A stretch of DNA of 64,000 nt, taken from assembly GCA_003415625.1 (NCBI GenBank), contig PYIU01000002.1:4526001-4590000 (forward strand). The letters run 5' to 3'. The DNA comes from Aquanectria penicillioides (Eukaryota; Ascomycota; Sordariomycetes; Hypocreales; Nectriaceae). The notes below the pieces were generated by a model, which saw only the letters and a program-made list of their open reading frames with translations, made no database searches and was not told the origin of the DNA. The translations under genes were made by a program, and so were the position numbers. Positions 34,253 to 45,242 of this stretch are shown in pieces (position 1 is the stretch's first letter; every line of letters begins with the position of its first letter).

Positions 34253-36166
34253 ATGCCTCCCTTGCAACCCTTTGCGACCGCCTGGTCGCGGGGCTCTCGC
34301 CGCGATGACCTCCTCAAGACTCCCGAGCCTACGACAGCGGCTGATGCCCAGCCGCCCTCTCCCCCTCGGCCTCGATTCCGGCTCAAGAAGAGGAATGCGT
34401 CCAATCTAAACGCGCCCACACAGCAGTTTCTTGCCTCTGTGGCTGCTGCCGACATTCCCATCCCCAGCATCGAAGAGCCCCGCGTCGTGCTGGACGAGGA
34501 GATGTCGGACACGTTGTACCCTATGGCTCAGCTGAGCGACATGGACGACATGCCTCTGACACCGCATGGCGTACCCGAGCGCATCTTCTCCCCCCCAAAG
34601 ACTCCAGCCCCCGGAGCCGTGCCCTCTTTGTCCCCGAAACAATACCCTAAATGGTCCATTGATTCGACCCTTAGTAGTCTGGAGTCCAGTCCAGACTATG
34701 AGTCCAGCCGCCCTTCGACCGCCCACTCGACGCACACCAGCACTTCGCTCCTGAGCTACTTCTCGATGAGTTCCGAGGACCTCAACCAGTGCGGAAGCCC
34801 AGACCCAGAGCAGGCCGACCCAGTTGATGATCTCTCTGCCATCGAAGACCCCGACAAGACCATCAAGGCACAGCCGAGCACGCTGACCAGAGGAAAGTTG
34901 AGGAGACCTCCCTGGACAAAGCCTATGAGCCAGCATCTGTGGTCCACCTACATGATGTATCTGCAAGATCCCAAAGTTACACCATTTCGCCTCGGCAAGA
35001 GCGGGATCCCCCCGCATGGAGTATGCCTGCGTGTTGCCCGAGAGGCAAAGCGCAGCTGGAAAGGAGCTAGGTCCATCGCCGACACCAAGAGTGGCAGCGC
35101 GACTCCTACAGCACAGAGCTCGGGCGTCTTTGTGCAGTGGCCTCACACCTGCGCCGCTACCCGAGCCCATCTCAGGGAGCTCTGCAAGGCCAGCGCGAGA
35201 ACCTCAGCGCGTAACCACCAATACATGGCTCACAGCCCTACTCCCTTTGGTAAGAGCGCGACTCGCTTCTGGAACCGACGCTCCGCCCCAGCGCGATCTC
35301 CTTCTGTTTTCTCCGGTCAAGACATGGTCATGTCATTGGCCGTGAGCACCTCGGAGTCTATGCAGCTCCAGGGCCCCTTGGCCCAGCTCACCAGCTCGAA
35401 GCCCGAGCCGGAGGTTGAGGAGCTGCCTCCCCCGCCTTCATACACGGAGGCCTTTCCTTCACTCCCAGGACACGAACCCCTCGAGTCCGAGCGAGCCCAG
35501 CTCGCGTCCCCCTTTACCGCTCGAAGCTATGGCCCGAGCTCCTCAAGCTCGCTTCCCTCGAACTTTGTCATAGATGCAAGCCTGCAAAGGCAAAGTCAAA
35601 CAGCCGGCCCTCGAAGGGCCTTGAAATCCCCCGTCAGACTGACTCGAAGTCGGTCTACTCAGAAGCGGCGGTCGAAGCAACCGCTGCTGGAGCCGCGCAG
35701 AATTAAACGGCCCAGTCTCGGATCTGACCTCTGGGTCGACCCGTCTACCACTGTTGATGATGAACCCAACGCTGAACTCCCGGCACCCGAGTTCACCTCG
35801 TCTTCCCTGGACGAGCGAGAGAGCCTATTTGTGCCTCGCACTAACTTGCAGGAGCTCTTTGAGGCTTCTCGCCCCCGGCTTACCCCATCAGGAGCTTCTC
35901 TGGCTCCTCCCGCCGAAGCCCCGGCACGGCTAGGATCTCCGTTTTCCCTGGCGAGCTCTAGCCACTCGTTCCCTAATCGTCACACCCACTCCTCTAGCAT
36001 TGACATTGGGACGATTCGTCGGCCATACAATACATTTCAACAACCTGGAGACAGCGGCCCGGTCACGAGGTCTGCCCTCGCGACCAGGCTCGCCTATATT
36101 GACGAACGACTAAAGGATTTCCGCCGGCGAGGCCAACCTCGTCGACGATCCGAATCGCCGCTTTAA
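34253..36166 (+). CDS. Conserved fungal protein of unknown function
   Basis: Intronless frame of 637 residues with fungal codon use. Most of it is Ser/Pro-rich and probably disordered. Two dense blocks stand out and look folded or functionally constrained. The first, around residues 217-275, reads LRRPPWTKPMSQHLWSTYMM, then QDPKVTPFRLGKSGIPPHGV and REAKRSWKG. The second, around 297-382, includes WPHTCAATRAHLRELCK, HSPTPFGKSATRFWNRRS and MSLAVSTSESMQLQGPLAQL. The C-terminus is basic (YIDERLKDFRRRGQPRRR). I have the impression that the PPW...HLW...YLQDP...TPF block is widespread in ascomycetes, perhaps in transcription-related proteins, but I cannot name the family. The basic tail and Ser/Pro content would fit a nuclear, phosphorylated protein; that is inference. 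Confidence 0.85.
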   Translation: MPPLQPFATAWSRGSRRDDLLKTPEPTTAADAQPPSPPRPRFRLKKRNASNLNAPTQQFLASVAAADIPIPSIEEPRVVLDEEMSDTLYPMAQLSDMDDMPLTPHGVPERIFSPPKTPAPGAVPSLSPKQYPKWSIDSTLSSLESSPDYESSRPSTAHSTHTSTSLLSYFSMSSEDLNQCGSPDPEQADPVDDLSAIEDPDKTIKAQPSTLTRGKLRRPPWTKPMSQHLWSTYMMYLQDPKVTPFRLGKSGIPPHGVCLRVAREAKRSWKGARSIADTKSGSATPTAQSSGVFVQWPHTCAATRAHLRELCKASARTSARNHQYMAHSPTPFGKSATRFWNRRSAPARSPSVFSGQDMVMSLAVSTSESMQLQGPLAQLTSSKPEPEVEELPPPPSYTEAFPSLPGHEPLESERAQLASPFTARSYGPSSSSSLPSNFVIDASLQRQSQTAGPRRALKSPVRLTRSRSTQKRRSKQPLLEPRRIKRPSLGSDLWVDPSTTVDDEPNAELPAPEFTSSSLDERESLFVPRTNLQELFEASRPRLTPSGASLAPPAEAPARLGSPFSLASSSHSFPNRHTHSSSIDIGTIRRPYNTFQQPGDSGPVTRSALATRLAYIDERLKDFRRRGQPRRRSESPL

Positions 36167-37502
36167 TCATACACACTCTACTTATTCCTTTCATTTCTCT
36201 CTTTTGTACATTTGCTCAACGTTCATGTTGTCCTACGAGTCACGAGTACATGGACGCCGCATATTTGAACTGGAGTTGCCAGCATCGGTCGTAACCAAAA
36301 AAAAACAAAAAGGCGCAAACCATACCCTCACATGATGCATACCTTAGACGGCAACGAGCCTCTCGACGATAGTCTACTATTACCTCACCTTTCCCTTCAA
36401 ATTTTTGCTCTATTTCCACGGAATATTAGTTCCCCTTCCTTCGATATGAGTCGCATTTTGGTAGACTCCCATCAGATTGGACGACTTCCCTTTATATCTT
36501 CTCGAAAGGATTTAGGCCCGGTGGCTGGAGGGGAGGTCTTTTGTCTTTTACCTGGGTTCTTTTTTTTTTCTGTCTCTTTTCTTTTCCTTGCTGGATTGGG
36601 GACTATTTATAACTGATGATGATATGATGATGGAATGATCAGCAAGCAGGCCAACAGCGCCTCGGTGTCGTGTTTTTGGTTTTTAATCCGGCCTCACTGC
36701 TACGGCTGTTCCTACAGTAGGGATGTGGCTATGGAAGGGGGCGTTCAGAATCGCTCCTAGCAGCAGGACGAGTTTCGATAGTGGCATTGATGTGTTTTGC
36801 GTTTCCGTCTGGGTAGGAAAGCATGTATCCAGATGGAAAGCGAGGATATTGCCATGTCCATAAACGATAAATGACATGTGACCAAAAATATTTCATCTTG
36901 CCGTGCACTTGCAACGTGATGTTCAATCGTACAACTGAACAGCCTTTCTTTCGCCAACGCGACGTCAAAGGTAAAATTTTCACTTTGTAATGGGCATGGA
37001 TGGGGATTTGTTGGAACTTGTTTTTTCATCTCGATTCATGAATTATTTTTTAGCTGTACTATCTATTAACTATCTAGGTTTAAGTCGACTGCGTCTCCTA
37101 ACGGAGATTTGCAGCAACAAAGAAAAAGGCGACGATGAGCTAGATAGTTTATCAACTAGTAAGTTGGCATTAACTAGTAATGTTTCGGCCAACTAGTTGA
37201 GCCTTTCCAATAATAGAATGGCGGGCCGGCCGCTCATGAAGGTCTTTAAGTTGGTTGACCTGCGCGGGATTGGCTTGATACCATGCCGATATCCTGTATC
37301 TAACAACCATGTGGTGGGTATAAAGGTTGAAGATCGCCTCAAGCGACGTGGATGGGATCTATAGGGGCCCGATATCTCAGGGGTATAAGAAGGTTTGGGG
37401 TTGAGAAATGTTCGAGGCCAATGTATCCCTATTCCACTCAAGCGACACGCTTTTGGTTTTTACTATTTTTTTCTTCTTCTTCAGATTTGCAAGGCATCCT
37501 TC
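36167..37502. other. Intergenic between convergent genes
   Basis: Holds the 3' flanks of the 34.3-kb gene and of the minus-strand BTB gene. The stretch 37030-37200 is AT-richer and repeats CTAG-containing words (ACTAGT at 37155 and 37173, AACTAGTTG at 37191). No gene seen. Confidence 0.6.
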
Positions 37503-38597
37503 TCATGTCTTGAATGTGCTTGAAATCGACCTCACATGCTTAATAGCCTTAGAGATCTCATCCGCGTCATCTTCTTCCCCTTCCTCCTCATCACACCTTC
37601 CCGAGAACAAAGGACGAGGAACAATGTCTTGATTCCTCCGACTCGGCGTTGTCAAACCTGCCACCACTGAACCACGGGCGCTGACGGATGTGGCGGAAGC
37701 CTGGATCCGGTGAAACTTGGCTGAGGCGCCGCCAGCAGTGTGTGGACAGCGTCGCTCACCAACCGTGGCACGGTGGGAATGGAACGAACACTGACGGAAG
37801 CCGAAAGCACGCTCGTCATTGCGCAGGCGGTTGGCAGGAATACGGAGCTGGGGGTTTTTGAAACGAATATCAAGCCCGGACTCACGCATCTTTCGCATAT
37901 GCAGGTCGTAGTCGGCGGCAAATTCGGGGAGCTGGTCGAGGAGGTCACTGAAGCGGGCGGGTTCCGACTCGGTAGAGTCTTGGGCGTCAAAGTCGAGGTG
38001 TGGACCACCGTTGAAAGAGAAGGCAACCATGGCGACGGCCCAGCGGCGAAGGCGGATGGCAGCGAGATCCTCGCACTGAGTATACAGGTAGGTGATGAGA
38101 CTCGGGGGAACATCCCAATCACAGCGGAGGTAGAGGTCCTGAACGGCGTCCATTATGAGGTCCTGGAGGCGGTATAGGGCGAGATGAGAGGCAAATAGGT
38201 GAAGTCGAATCATGGCCCAGTGGAAATCGCGGATCTCTTGATCCCCAGTTTCCCGAGCGTTGACAACGGCATCATCAATGTAGTGACGGAAGCGAGAGCC
38301 CAGATGGACCCATTCGACGAAGAGGCCAAACATAGACGCGGACTCCCGAGGAAGCCAAAGAGAAATGGGACGGTCATGCGAAGGGTCTTCGAGGCGGTCG
38401 CTGAAAAAGGAAGAGGAAGCACAGAGGAGGCGCTTGTTGACCTTGAAGCGTTGCTGCTTGGGACCGATGAGAACAGTGGCAAGCGGCCCTGGCGGTGGTG
38501 GTGAAGGACCCATCTTCTGGGAACCCGTTGAGGGACGGTAAGACTTGCGGGCCTCGGCCAAGCGGTCGAGGCTGCTTGGTCTGATAATAGGCACCAT
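37503..38597 (-). CDS. BTB/POZ-like domain protein
   Basis: Intronless, 364 residues. The BTB-like core spans about residues 38-130: a strand reading ATVLIGPKQQRFKVNKRLLC, then SSSFFSDRLED and ISLWLPRESASMFGLFVEWV, the pattern of many fungal BTB proteins of this size. It is followed by a helical region (WAMIRLHLFASHLALYRLQD) and an extension ending in a strongly acidic tract, DEEEGEEDDADE. BTB domains mediate dimerisation or Cullin-3 binding; which applies is not visible. The start MVPIIRPSSLDRL is the only ATG that includes the whole core. Confidence 0.82.
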   Translation of the reverse strand: MVPIIRPSSLDRLAEARKSYRPSTGSQKMGPSPPPPGPLATVLIGPKQQRFKVNKRLLCASSSFFSDRLEDPSHDRPISLWLPRESASMFGLFVEWVHLGSRFRHYIDDAVVNARETGDQEIRDFHWAMIRLHLFASHLALYRLQDLIMDAVQDLYLRCDWDVPPSLITYLYTQCEDLAAIRLRRWAVAMVAFSFNGGPHLDFDAQDSTESEPARFSDLLDQLPEFAADYDLHMRKMRESGLDIRFKNPQLRIPANRLRNDERAFGFRQCSFHSHRATVGERRCPHTAGGASAKFHRIQASATSVSARGSVVAGLTTPSRRNQDIVPRPLFSGRCDEEEGEEDDADEISKAIKHVRSISSTFKT

Positions 38598-41567
38598 GCT
38601 GATAGCTGTTTTGTGGTTGGATTTGTTTTGGCGTCAGGAGTTCCAACTGGAGTAGCGGATGGTGGCCAAAGGGGGGTACAGGTTTAAAGGTCAATAGGAT
38701 AGTTTGGCTGAACAAAACAAAACGCTGATCGACGAAGAAACATAGAAACTGGCCCGGCAGATGTGCAGAAGGGAAAGGAAGAAAAGAATCGAAACCAAAG
38801 AAGGTGTTCCTGATGCGGCGGGGAGGGACATTATCAACAAGCTGGGACAAACATAGAGTGTGTGATCCACACACTCTCATACAGTAACATTCTCAGAGTC
38901 AACCAACAAAGTTAGTTGACAGAACCCCTGGCTGCCGGCCCTAGTCCGTAAGCCCCTGGGCAAGCTTCCCCTTCCCTGGATCCTGGATCCTGGATCCTAG
39001 ATGCTCGTGCCAAGGCCCTCTCGCGTGCAGCGCCCGCCTGTGCAGGGCCTGCATCGCCTGGCTGACTACGGTCCGCGCGACACAGTGGCAGGCAGGAAAT
39101 GTCGAGGCACACCAGTCACGACACAGGACGCGCTGTAAACGCGCAAGCGGGAACAGACGAACAGCTGGCTAGCCGTTTCGAATCCATCGACGGGTCAGCT
39201 TCTAAGCTAACGAGGCTTCTCAGGACAAGACAAAAATGCGGGCAGCGGAAGAGCGTGAAAGGGGGGCGAAATGGGACCGCGGTGGCAATTGTCTCTCCAA
39301 GCTGCCCTGTAGCGTCCATTCAGTGGGAGTCGCGGGGGTTGGGCGGTCAACGTTTCAAACTGCCGGATCCCAAACGTCCCAAACGCACTCTTGGGGCCAA
39401 AAAAATGTAGAGCGAAACACCCCCCGTCACACAGTCACACGAGACTTGACGGACCCGCGCAGGCGCTCGGTGGGCCAATCGCGAGTTGCCAATAGAGACG
39501 TCGTCCCAGGAGGCCCCCCAAGAAGGTAACTCAAGTACGAGGACCCAGAAGAAGTCAAGGACCAGGACGACGGCATCGATGGATAGAGCCTCTTTGCCCG
39601 GAGTGGGTGCTCTGGATGGCGCGCTGACGGGCGTCGATGCCATCTGGCTCGTCCTGGGCCTGGTCGAGGGAGTTTCGCTTCACCAGGGATTGTTGACCTG
39701 GCGGAAAAGAAGGTTACAGTGGCCGCGCAGTGGTCCAGGCTTTTTATGTCTGGAGTCTCCCGCATGGCATGCTCAACGTGCTCTGGCCTCGTGTCTGGCC
39801 AGGTCATCGTGCCATGTGTCTGCTTTCAGTAAGTGTTCCTCGCCGTAAGAGTTGCATGGCAACGTGCATCTCAAACACGATGGACCGAACACTCCAACGG
39901 AAAAACGTGGCACGGAATCGCAAGTCTCATCTCTGCGCCAAATCGTGTTTCTTAGATGCTGTAGCAACGTAAACTGTTTCTGAGGCCCTGGCGATCATCT
40001 GACATAAGGCGCTTCCTGGGACTGCTGCTGGAGGCGGCGGCGCGCGCGCTTCTCCTCTCGGAGTCTTGGTTGATGTCTTGGTTGAGCTTGGTGTTTGAAC
40101 ATTACGTGGTGTCGGGTTGGATCCTCGGTCCCGAGCTGAGCCTCGGGAAGCGCCTCAGTGGCCCGTCGCCTACAGCCTAATGACGCCCGGCGGATGATGG
40201 AACAAGTGACAAATTACAGTGGAGGCGGAGCCGAATCGAGTGGAGCTCTGCCGGCGCCTGGAGGATGCACATACGTAGTATAAAGAAACCGCGCTGAAGT
40301 TGTGCACGCTTTCCCTTGCTCGCATCTTGGCGGACGGTAGCATGGGACAGTCTGCAATGAACGGAAAGCACGCCTGCGGCCCCAGGCGACCAGGCAGGAA
40401 CCAGGAACCAGAATGGAACCTACAACGGAATCTAATTCCCTAGGCCACAATTAGTAGCCGCGCCTGCCTTCGCCGGCTCCACTGACTAACTGGCTGGCTT
40501 GCTTCTCATCTGCCTTACCAGCCTCTGGCCTGCATCCAGCTGCATCGTGGTGAAACGCTCACTCAAATTAAACAGCTCTTCCATCCTCTCTGTCTTCGTC
40601 TGTCCCCGTATTGGGCATGGCATGTCCAGCATTCTAACCGGGCAATCATCTTCGACTCAGCTCCATACCACCAACTTCGTTGTGGCAAGTGAACCCAACC
40701 GGTTTCGCACCAAAGCCAAAGCCAAACCTTTGGCACTTCACATATCGTTGTCAATCACCCCCAGCTCGTTGCCCATCCGACGTCCCAGCTTCACATAAAT
40801 CACCCCAGATGCTGCATGTTGGACGACCACACGCCGGGATCCATCAACCCAAGACATGGTCCGATGCACAACACAGATGCTTCACTTCTTATCACCATTC
40901 GCCGGCCCCTCCCAGACTTTGGCCGATTCACACTGATTGCCTTCCCTGACCTCGCTTCCATCTGGTGCCCCAGACATATCACAATCTGTTACCGCCATCT
41001 CACGTTCCCTGGCCCCCTCCGTTCACCAACATCAGCCTTTGATCATCCTTCGCTCCTCTTGGAGCCAAGTTCCGTCCCGTGCACTTGGCCTTCACTACCC
41101 TTGTCCTCACATGTCGTCACTGATTCTGTGACATTCGAAGAGCCTTTTCCCCACGTGGTGCGGGATTATCATGGGTCAACTGGCGCTTCAATTGATTTAT
41201 ATTATACATAACCCGGTCTGGGTGTAAGCCTTAGAGCTAGCCACGGATAATCGGCCTCTAGATGTCTCCAGCTGGGTAGTAATCCTGCTTCCCTAACTTT
41301 GAGGCCCAGGCCCTCGACGTTGAACTCCGCAATTCGGCCCTGGGTATCGATTCCACTGGCAGAGACTTGAATCCTTTTGTGAGATTTTTAGCCCTTCTAC
41401 CAAAGCAAGTCACCACTGTTTCGTATCTCCCTAGCTAGCGCTTTCAACTCCGTTGCTTCCATGAATTCGACAAGTGCCCCTGACCGTCTCTCTTCGTCCG
41501 ATATGCTTCGCGGGTATCTCCTGATAATGTTCAAACCTAATCGATAAACGCCAAGGTTGCATGCTTC
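38598..41567. other. Intergenic, no supported gene
   Basis: About 3 kb between the BTB gene and the broken zinc-finger gene. It contains three tandem GGATCCT words near 38977-38999. Open frames such as 40816-41211 (plus) are short and without domain features. Confidence 0.55.
38977..38999. repeat. Three tandem GGATCCT units
   Basis: CTGGATCCTGGATCCTGGAT and onward: a seven-base unit repeated three times. Confidence 0.88.
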
Positions 41568-44030
41568 TCAAAACTCTTCAATGCCGAGCGGTAGATAATG
41601 AGGCGGGAATGTCCTCATCGGTCGTCCCAAGTCACTCGAATCATCTTCAATTGACATGGGGTCATCGTGAGTCCCACTTGCCGCCTTCCCTGTTACGGAT
41701 TTACCAGCCGGCGTTGAGCTTGCTTGAAGCCGAGGTTGCGCAGGTCCAAGTGATGCTGTTGGATCAACCATCTCTGCCGTAGCTGATGAACCTGTAAGCC
41801 ACCCATATCCGCCATAGGGACTCGTTTGCGAGGCGTGTCGGCGGGGCTACCGCTGGTATACATTGTGGTCGCAGACTGCCCATTCTCGTCGATACGCGCC
41901 CGTTTCTGCGCTGGAGGCGCACTATCTTGCCCTGACAGTGAAGGTCCATTTGGTGTGCCAAAGAGCCGAGTTCGCTCCGCATCAATCTCGGCCTTGCTGC
42001 GCCTCTCACGCAATCGTATGCCGTATTTTTGCGTGTTACGCTCTGTTTCGTATTATAACGATTCTTCAAACTTGCTAGCTGCTTGGTCGCTCAGGCTCTT
42101 GAGCTCCATAGCTTTTCTCATCATGCTGCCGTAGTAGTCTTCGGCCATTCGCATCTCATCTTCGAAGTTCTGCTTTTCTTGTGAGGAAAGCTTTGCATAT
42201 GCGTCAGTGGCTGGCGTTGACCAGGTTGATTTGGTTTTGGGCTCAGGAGTACTTTGAGTCGGCAGCTCCTGGTATTGTCGGATATTCAAAGAGGGTTGGG
42301 AGGTGGTACTACCGAGTTTCTTTGGGCTGGATTTTCGATCTTCTTGTTGCGGAAGGATTCGATGAGGGAAATGATTCGCCGTGTTTGTTCGTCTGTGTAT
42401 ACTCCACACACATTCACTTTACTATGGTACTGTAAGCCGCCGGGGCTGCTGAATCGGTTTCCACAATGCGGGCAGAGTTCCTTCCCAACCTGATCTGACG
42501 GTTCCACTGTGTTACAAGCACGTCTCTTTAGGTGCTACAGACAGTCAGCTCCACCCATCATTTCGTACACACGGACCCTTACATATTCATGAGCCGCTTC
42601 GAACTGCAAGGCCATCCGCAGCCACAATATACAACACCACTGGTATCCTCTAGACCCGAAGCACCCTGTAATTCTAAAGTCGGTGGAGTGGCCGATTGGG
42701 GAGAAACACGTCGTAGAGGATGCTGGGTAGATATGGTTGAGATGGAACTGGCTTGGGGACAGCTAGGGAGGAAGAAGATGGCAGCCGAGGGCATGCATAG
42801 ATGGAATAACGTGTTCCCCGCCACCTTTTTCTTCCTCGACAATGTCTTGAACATCATATCCTAACCGCTCCGCTCGCGCCAAGGCATTAACCAGTTGCCG
42901 TGCAGGGATTGTTTCAAGCCGCCGTGCAAGAGCCTTGTCCAGAAAACTGGAGCTGGTTGGGTAAGTAGCATGTCGGTGACCTCGTCGATGTCCTCAGTCT
43001 TGAGATGTTGAATAACGCTTTCCTTTGATGCCTTTATCATCCTGGAGCCAAAGTCCTAACTGCCCTGGAAAGAGTCTCATTGTTTGCTTGATGAATCGTT
43101 GCATTCAACTATGTGTGGTATGTCAGTTTCTCATGGTGGTAGTAGAAACTCGGTGGAAGTCTTTCATGAGAGGACGGAATCAAGCCCCTCAGATGAAATA
43201 CAAAGGGTCTCTTGAACATTCACGGGAAGATGAATTGATGCGGTTATCCATTTGGGCGTGATGGCCAGGTTGACGCCGATGGCAATGGTGATAATGATAA
43301 TGATGATGATGATGACGATGATGTACAAATGTGGCTAGATCAACTTACGAGGAAGGCAATATGATACTGAGAGCCAAAATGGCTTTCTCCCAGTGATCTC
43401 TGATGACCTGTCTAACGGCTTCCGCACTGGATCTTGAAACGACATCACAGAGGTTGCGATACTCCGCTGATGTCTGAACACTGTGGGTGCCTGGAGTCGG
43501 AGAGGGCAAGGTCGGGCGGGAGGGAGGGATATCTCCCTAACAAGCTGAGTGGGGGGTTGGGGTCCATGGTGAGGAGCTGGCCGTGCCTGGAACTGGTTGA
43601 AGTGGTTGGTGATGAGCTGTGGTGGAAGATGTGCCTGGGAGGGCTGCGGTTGCTGAGATGCGTTGGGATAGTGTGACTCGAGCGGTGGCCTGCCAGGTGG
43701 TGGGGCATATTGGCTATTTGGAGGTGGGTGATGAGGTGGTCCTTGAGTGAAATAGCCTTGTTGGAGGGGTGGTGAGGTGAGATGTTGAGTGGGGACGTGA
43801 GGAGATGCCATTGTTGGTGTGCTCGCGTTTGATGTCAAGGGCGCTGTCACGGCTGGGTCAGATGCCTGAGATCCGCCTGAAGCCGAGCGCGCTGCAAATC
43901 CCGGCGCGCCGGGAGGGAGATATGATTCAGGAACACTCGGCGAAGCAGATGTCGCAATTCCTGCGGGTATATCACCGGAGGCATTTTGTAAAGGGACTCC
44001 AGGTTGGAGAGGAGGCGCTTGCGTGGCCAT
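41568..44030 (-). pseudogene. C2H2-type zinc-finger protein, multiply broken
   Basis: Coding sequence is recognisable over 2.5 kb but changes frame repeatedly. The N-terminus (MATQAPPLQPG, Pro/Gln/Ser-rich) leads to AEYRNLCDVVSRSSAEAVRQ and RDHWEKAIL, then a GTAAGT donor at 43348. After a (GAT)n-bearing intron comes a helical part including FLDKALARRLETIPARQ and ALARAERLGYDVQDIVEE. Two zinc fingers follow, CGCGWPCSSKRLMN with a split second half, and CPHCGNRFSSPGGLQYHSK. A basic-acidic C-terminus ends LPLGIEEF. Breaks lie near 43520, 43377, 42950, 42570-42600, 42345 and 41822, plus an in-frame TAA at 42053-42055 where CAA (Gln) is likely. The coding sequence may start upstream, to about 44168. 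Genuine decay or assembly indels are both possible; the in-frame stop favours some real decay. Confidence 0.72.
43289..43323. repeat. (GAT)n microsatellite in an intron
   Basis: GATAAT/GATGAT units on the plus strand, within the intron that starts at the 43348 donor of the broken zinc-finger gene. Confidence 0.88.
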
Positions 44031-45242
44031 CGTCTCGCTGAATCCCTTTGCGGCAAGTTGTGCAAGTTTGTCGCAATCAACACTGATCTCAAGGGAGCTC
44101 TTGACACTTGACGAAGATGCGCCCAGGATGCAACGCGATAGCTGAATAACCCACAGTTGTTTCTTCAAGCCTGTGGTTGTGAGCGAAGAGAAGATGGAGC
44201 AAGCGCAAACGGGCTTCTGGGCATGTCGTCAAAAGAGGGCGGAAATCAAAGTCGTGATTAAGGAAAGCAGGCGCGACGGACTGAGTATGCCTGATTCCGG
44301 TGAGCTGCACGCGTCGTGTGAGAAGTGCTAATAAATCTGTGACCAACAGGCGCCTAGCAACAAAAACGAGTGGATTGTTGAAGGGCGAAAAAGACGGAGG
44401 ATTGCTTTCTATAAATTTACTTAGGGCGCTAAATTAGCGCTGTTAGGACCCTAAATCTGACCAATGAATGGTCTTCTCTATAAGTTTTGTGCCTGATTTA
44501 TTAGGCATTAGAATGATTTTTATTAGCTCTAATAACTCTTTGTTCTTTTTAAGTCTTTTTTATCCTTGTTGGGAACAAAACTTTGCTAGCGTCTTTTATT
44601 TTGATTAGCCCGCACGGACATGTTAACTACCATGCTATAGTTCCTTGGGGCATGAACCCATTTACCTTCCCACAAAGAAAACTCTTGTTCGCTCGAATAC
44701 AACATCGGCAGCAGTCGATCTCGTTGCATTGTGTTGAATGTTTGACCAAATCCTTTGTCTGAGGATAGCGCGCGATTTTGGACCACTCGTTGTGAAGGTG
44801 GCCTGAAATTGTCATCCCCTTGTTCTGCTGGCGGAGCAGTGGTTACAAAGCATGAGATATGGCTTGGAGCGCTTGACGAGGGAAGTCTCCACTGAAACAA
44901 GTGCAAGCAAATCGCAAACTCAGTATAATAAATAAAACATATAACTCAATATTTACTCAAGTGACTCGACATATGTATCAACCCATTGCGATCCTATCCT
45001 ACACCATCTTAAAGCCCCATGTACAATCTACGAGACACGTGCGATCGTGGTATCAAAGGCCTCAACGCCCATCCCTCAAAAAAAGTAGCGGCCGTAACTG
45101 CGTTCTGGACCGTGGTTCATGTTCCACCAGTCATAATCATCATTATTGTTGTTCTCATCTTGCTCGACAAGGATATCTTTTTTCTTTCTTTTTTTCTTCT
45201 TTTGGTGTGTGTGTGTGTGCGTGTGCCAAGGGAAGCCTCTTT
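44031..45242. other. Intergenic, with an AT-rich island at 44.35-44.62 kb
   Basis: The island has three short inverted repeats in a row (separate entry). Its composition differs clearly from the GC-rich surroundings. A 106-codon minus-strand frame (44906-44586) reads like protein but has no known motif and no neighbour exon. A GT-rich run lies at 45203-45222. Confidence 0.5.
44426..44507. repeat. Three consecutive short inverted repeats in an AT-rich island
   Basis: GCGCTAA-A-TTAGCGC at 44426-44440, GACCA-N5-TGGTC at 44459-44473 and TGCCT-N8-AGGCA at 44490-44507. The first hairpin is followed ten bases later by CTAA. This resembles the end structure of some rolling-circle (Helitron-type) elements, but no other element feature was found. 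Confidence 0.5.

Noticed and set aside
40816..41211. Plus-strand open frame of 131 codons
   Set aside because: No domain, no splice signals and Pro/Ser/His-rich composition.
44586..44906. Minus-strand open frame of 106 codons beside the AT-rich island
   Set aside because: Reads fairly naturally but has no known motif, no consistent partner exon and no clear relation to the neighbouring broken gene; too weak to list as a gene.
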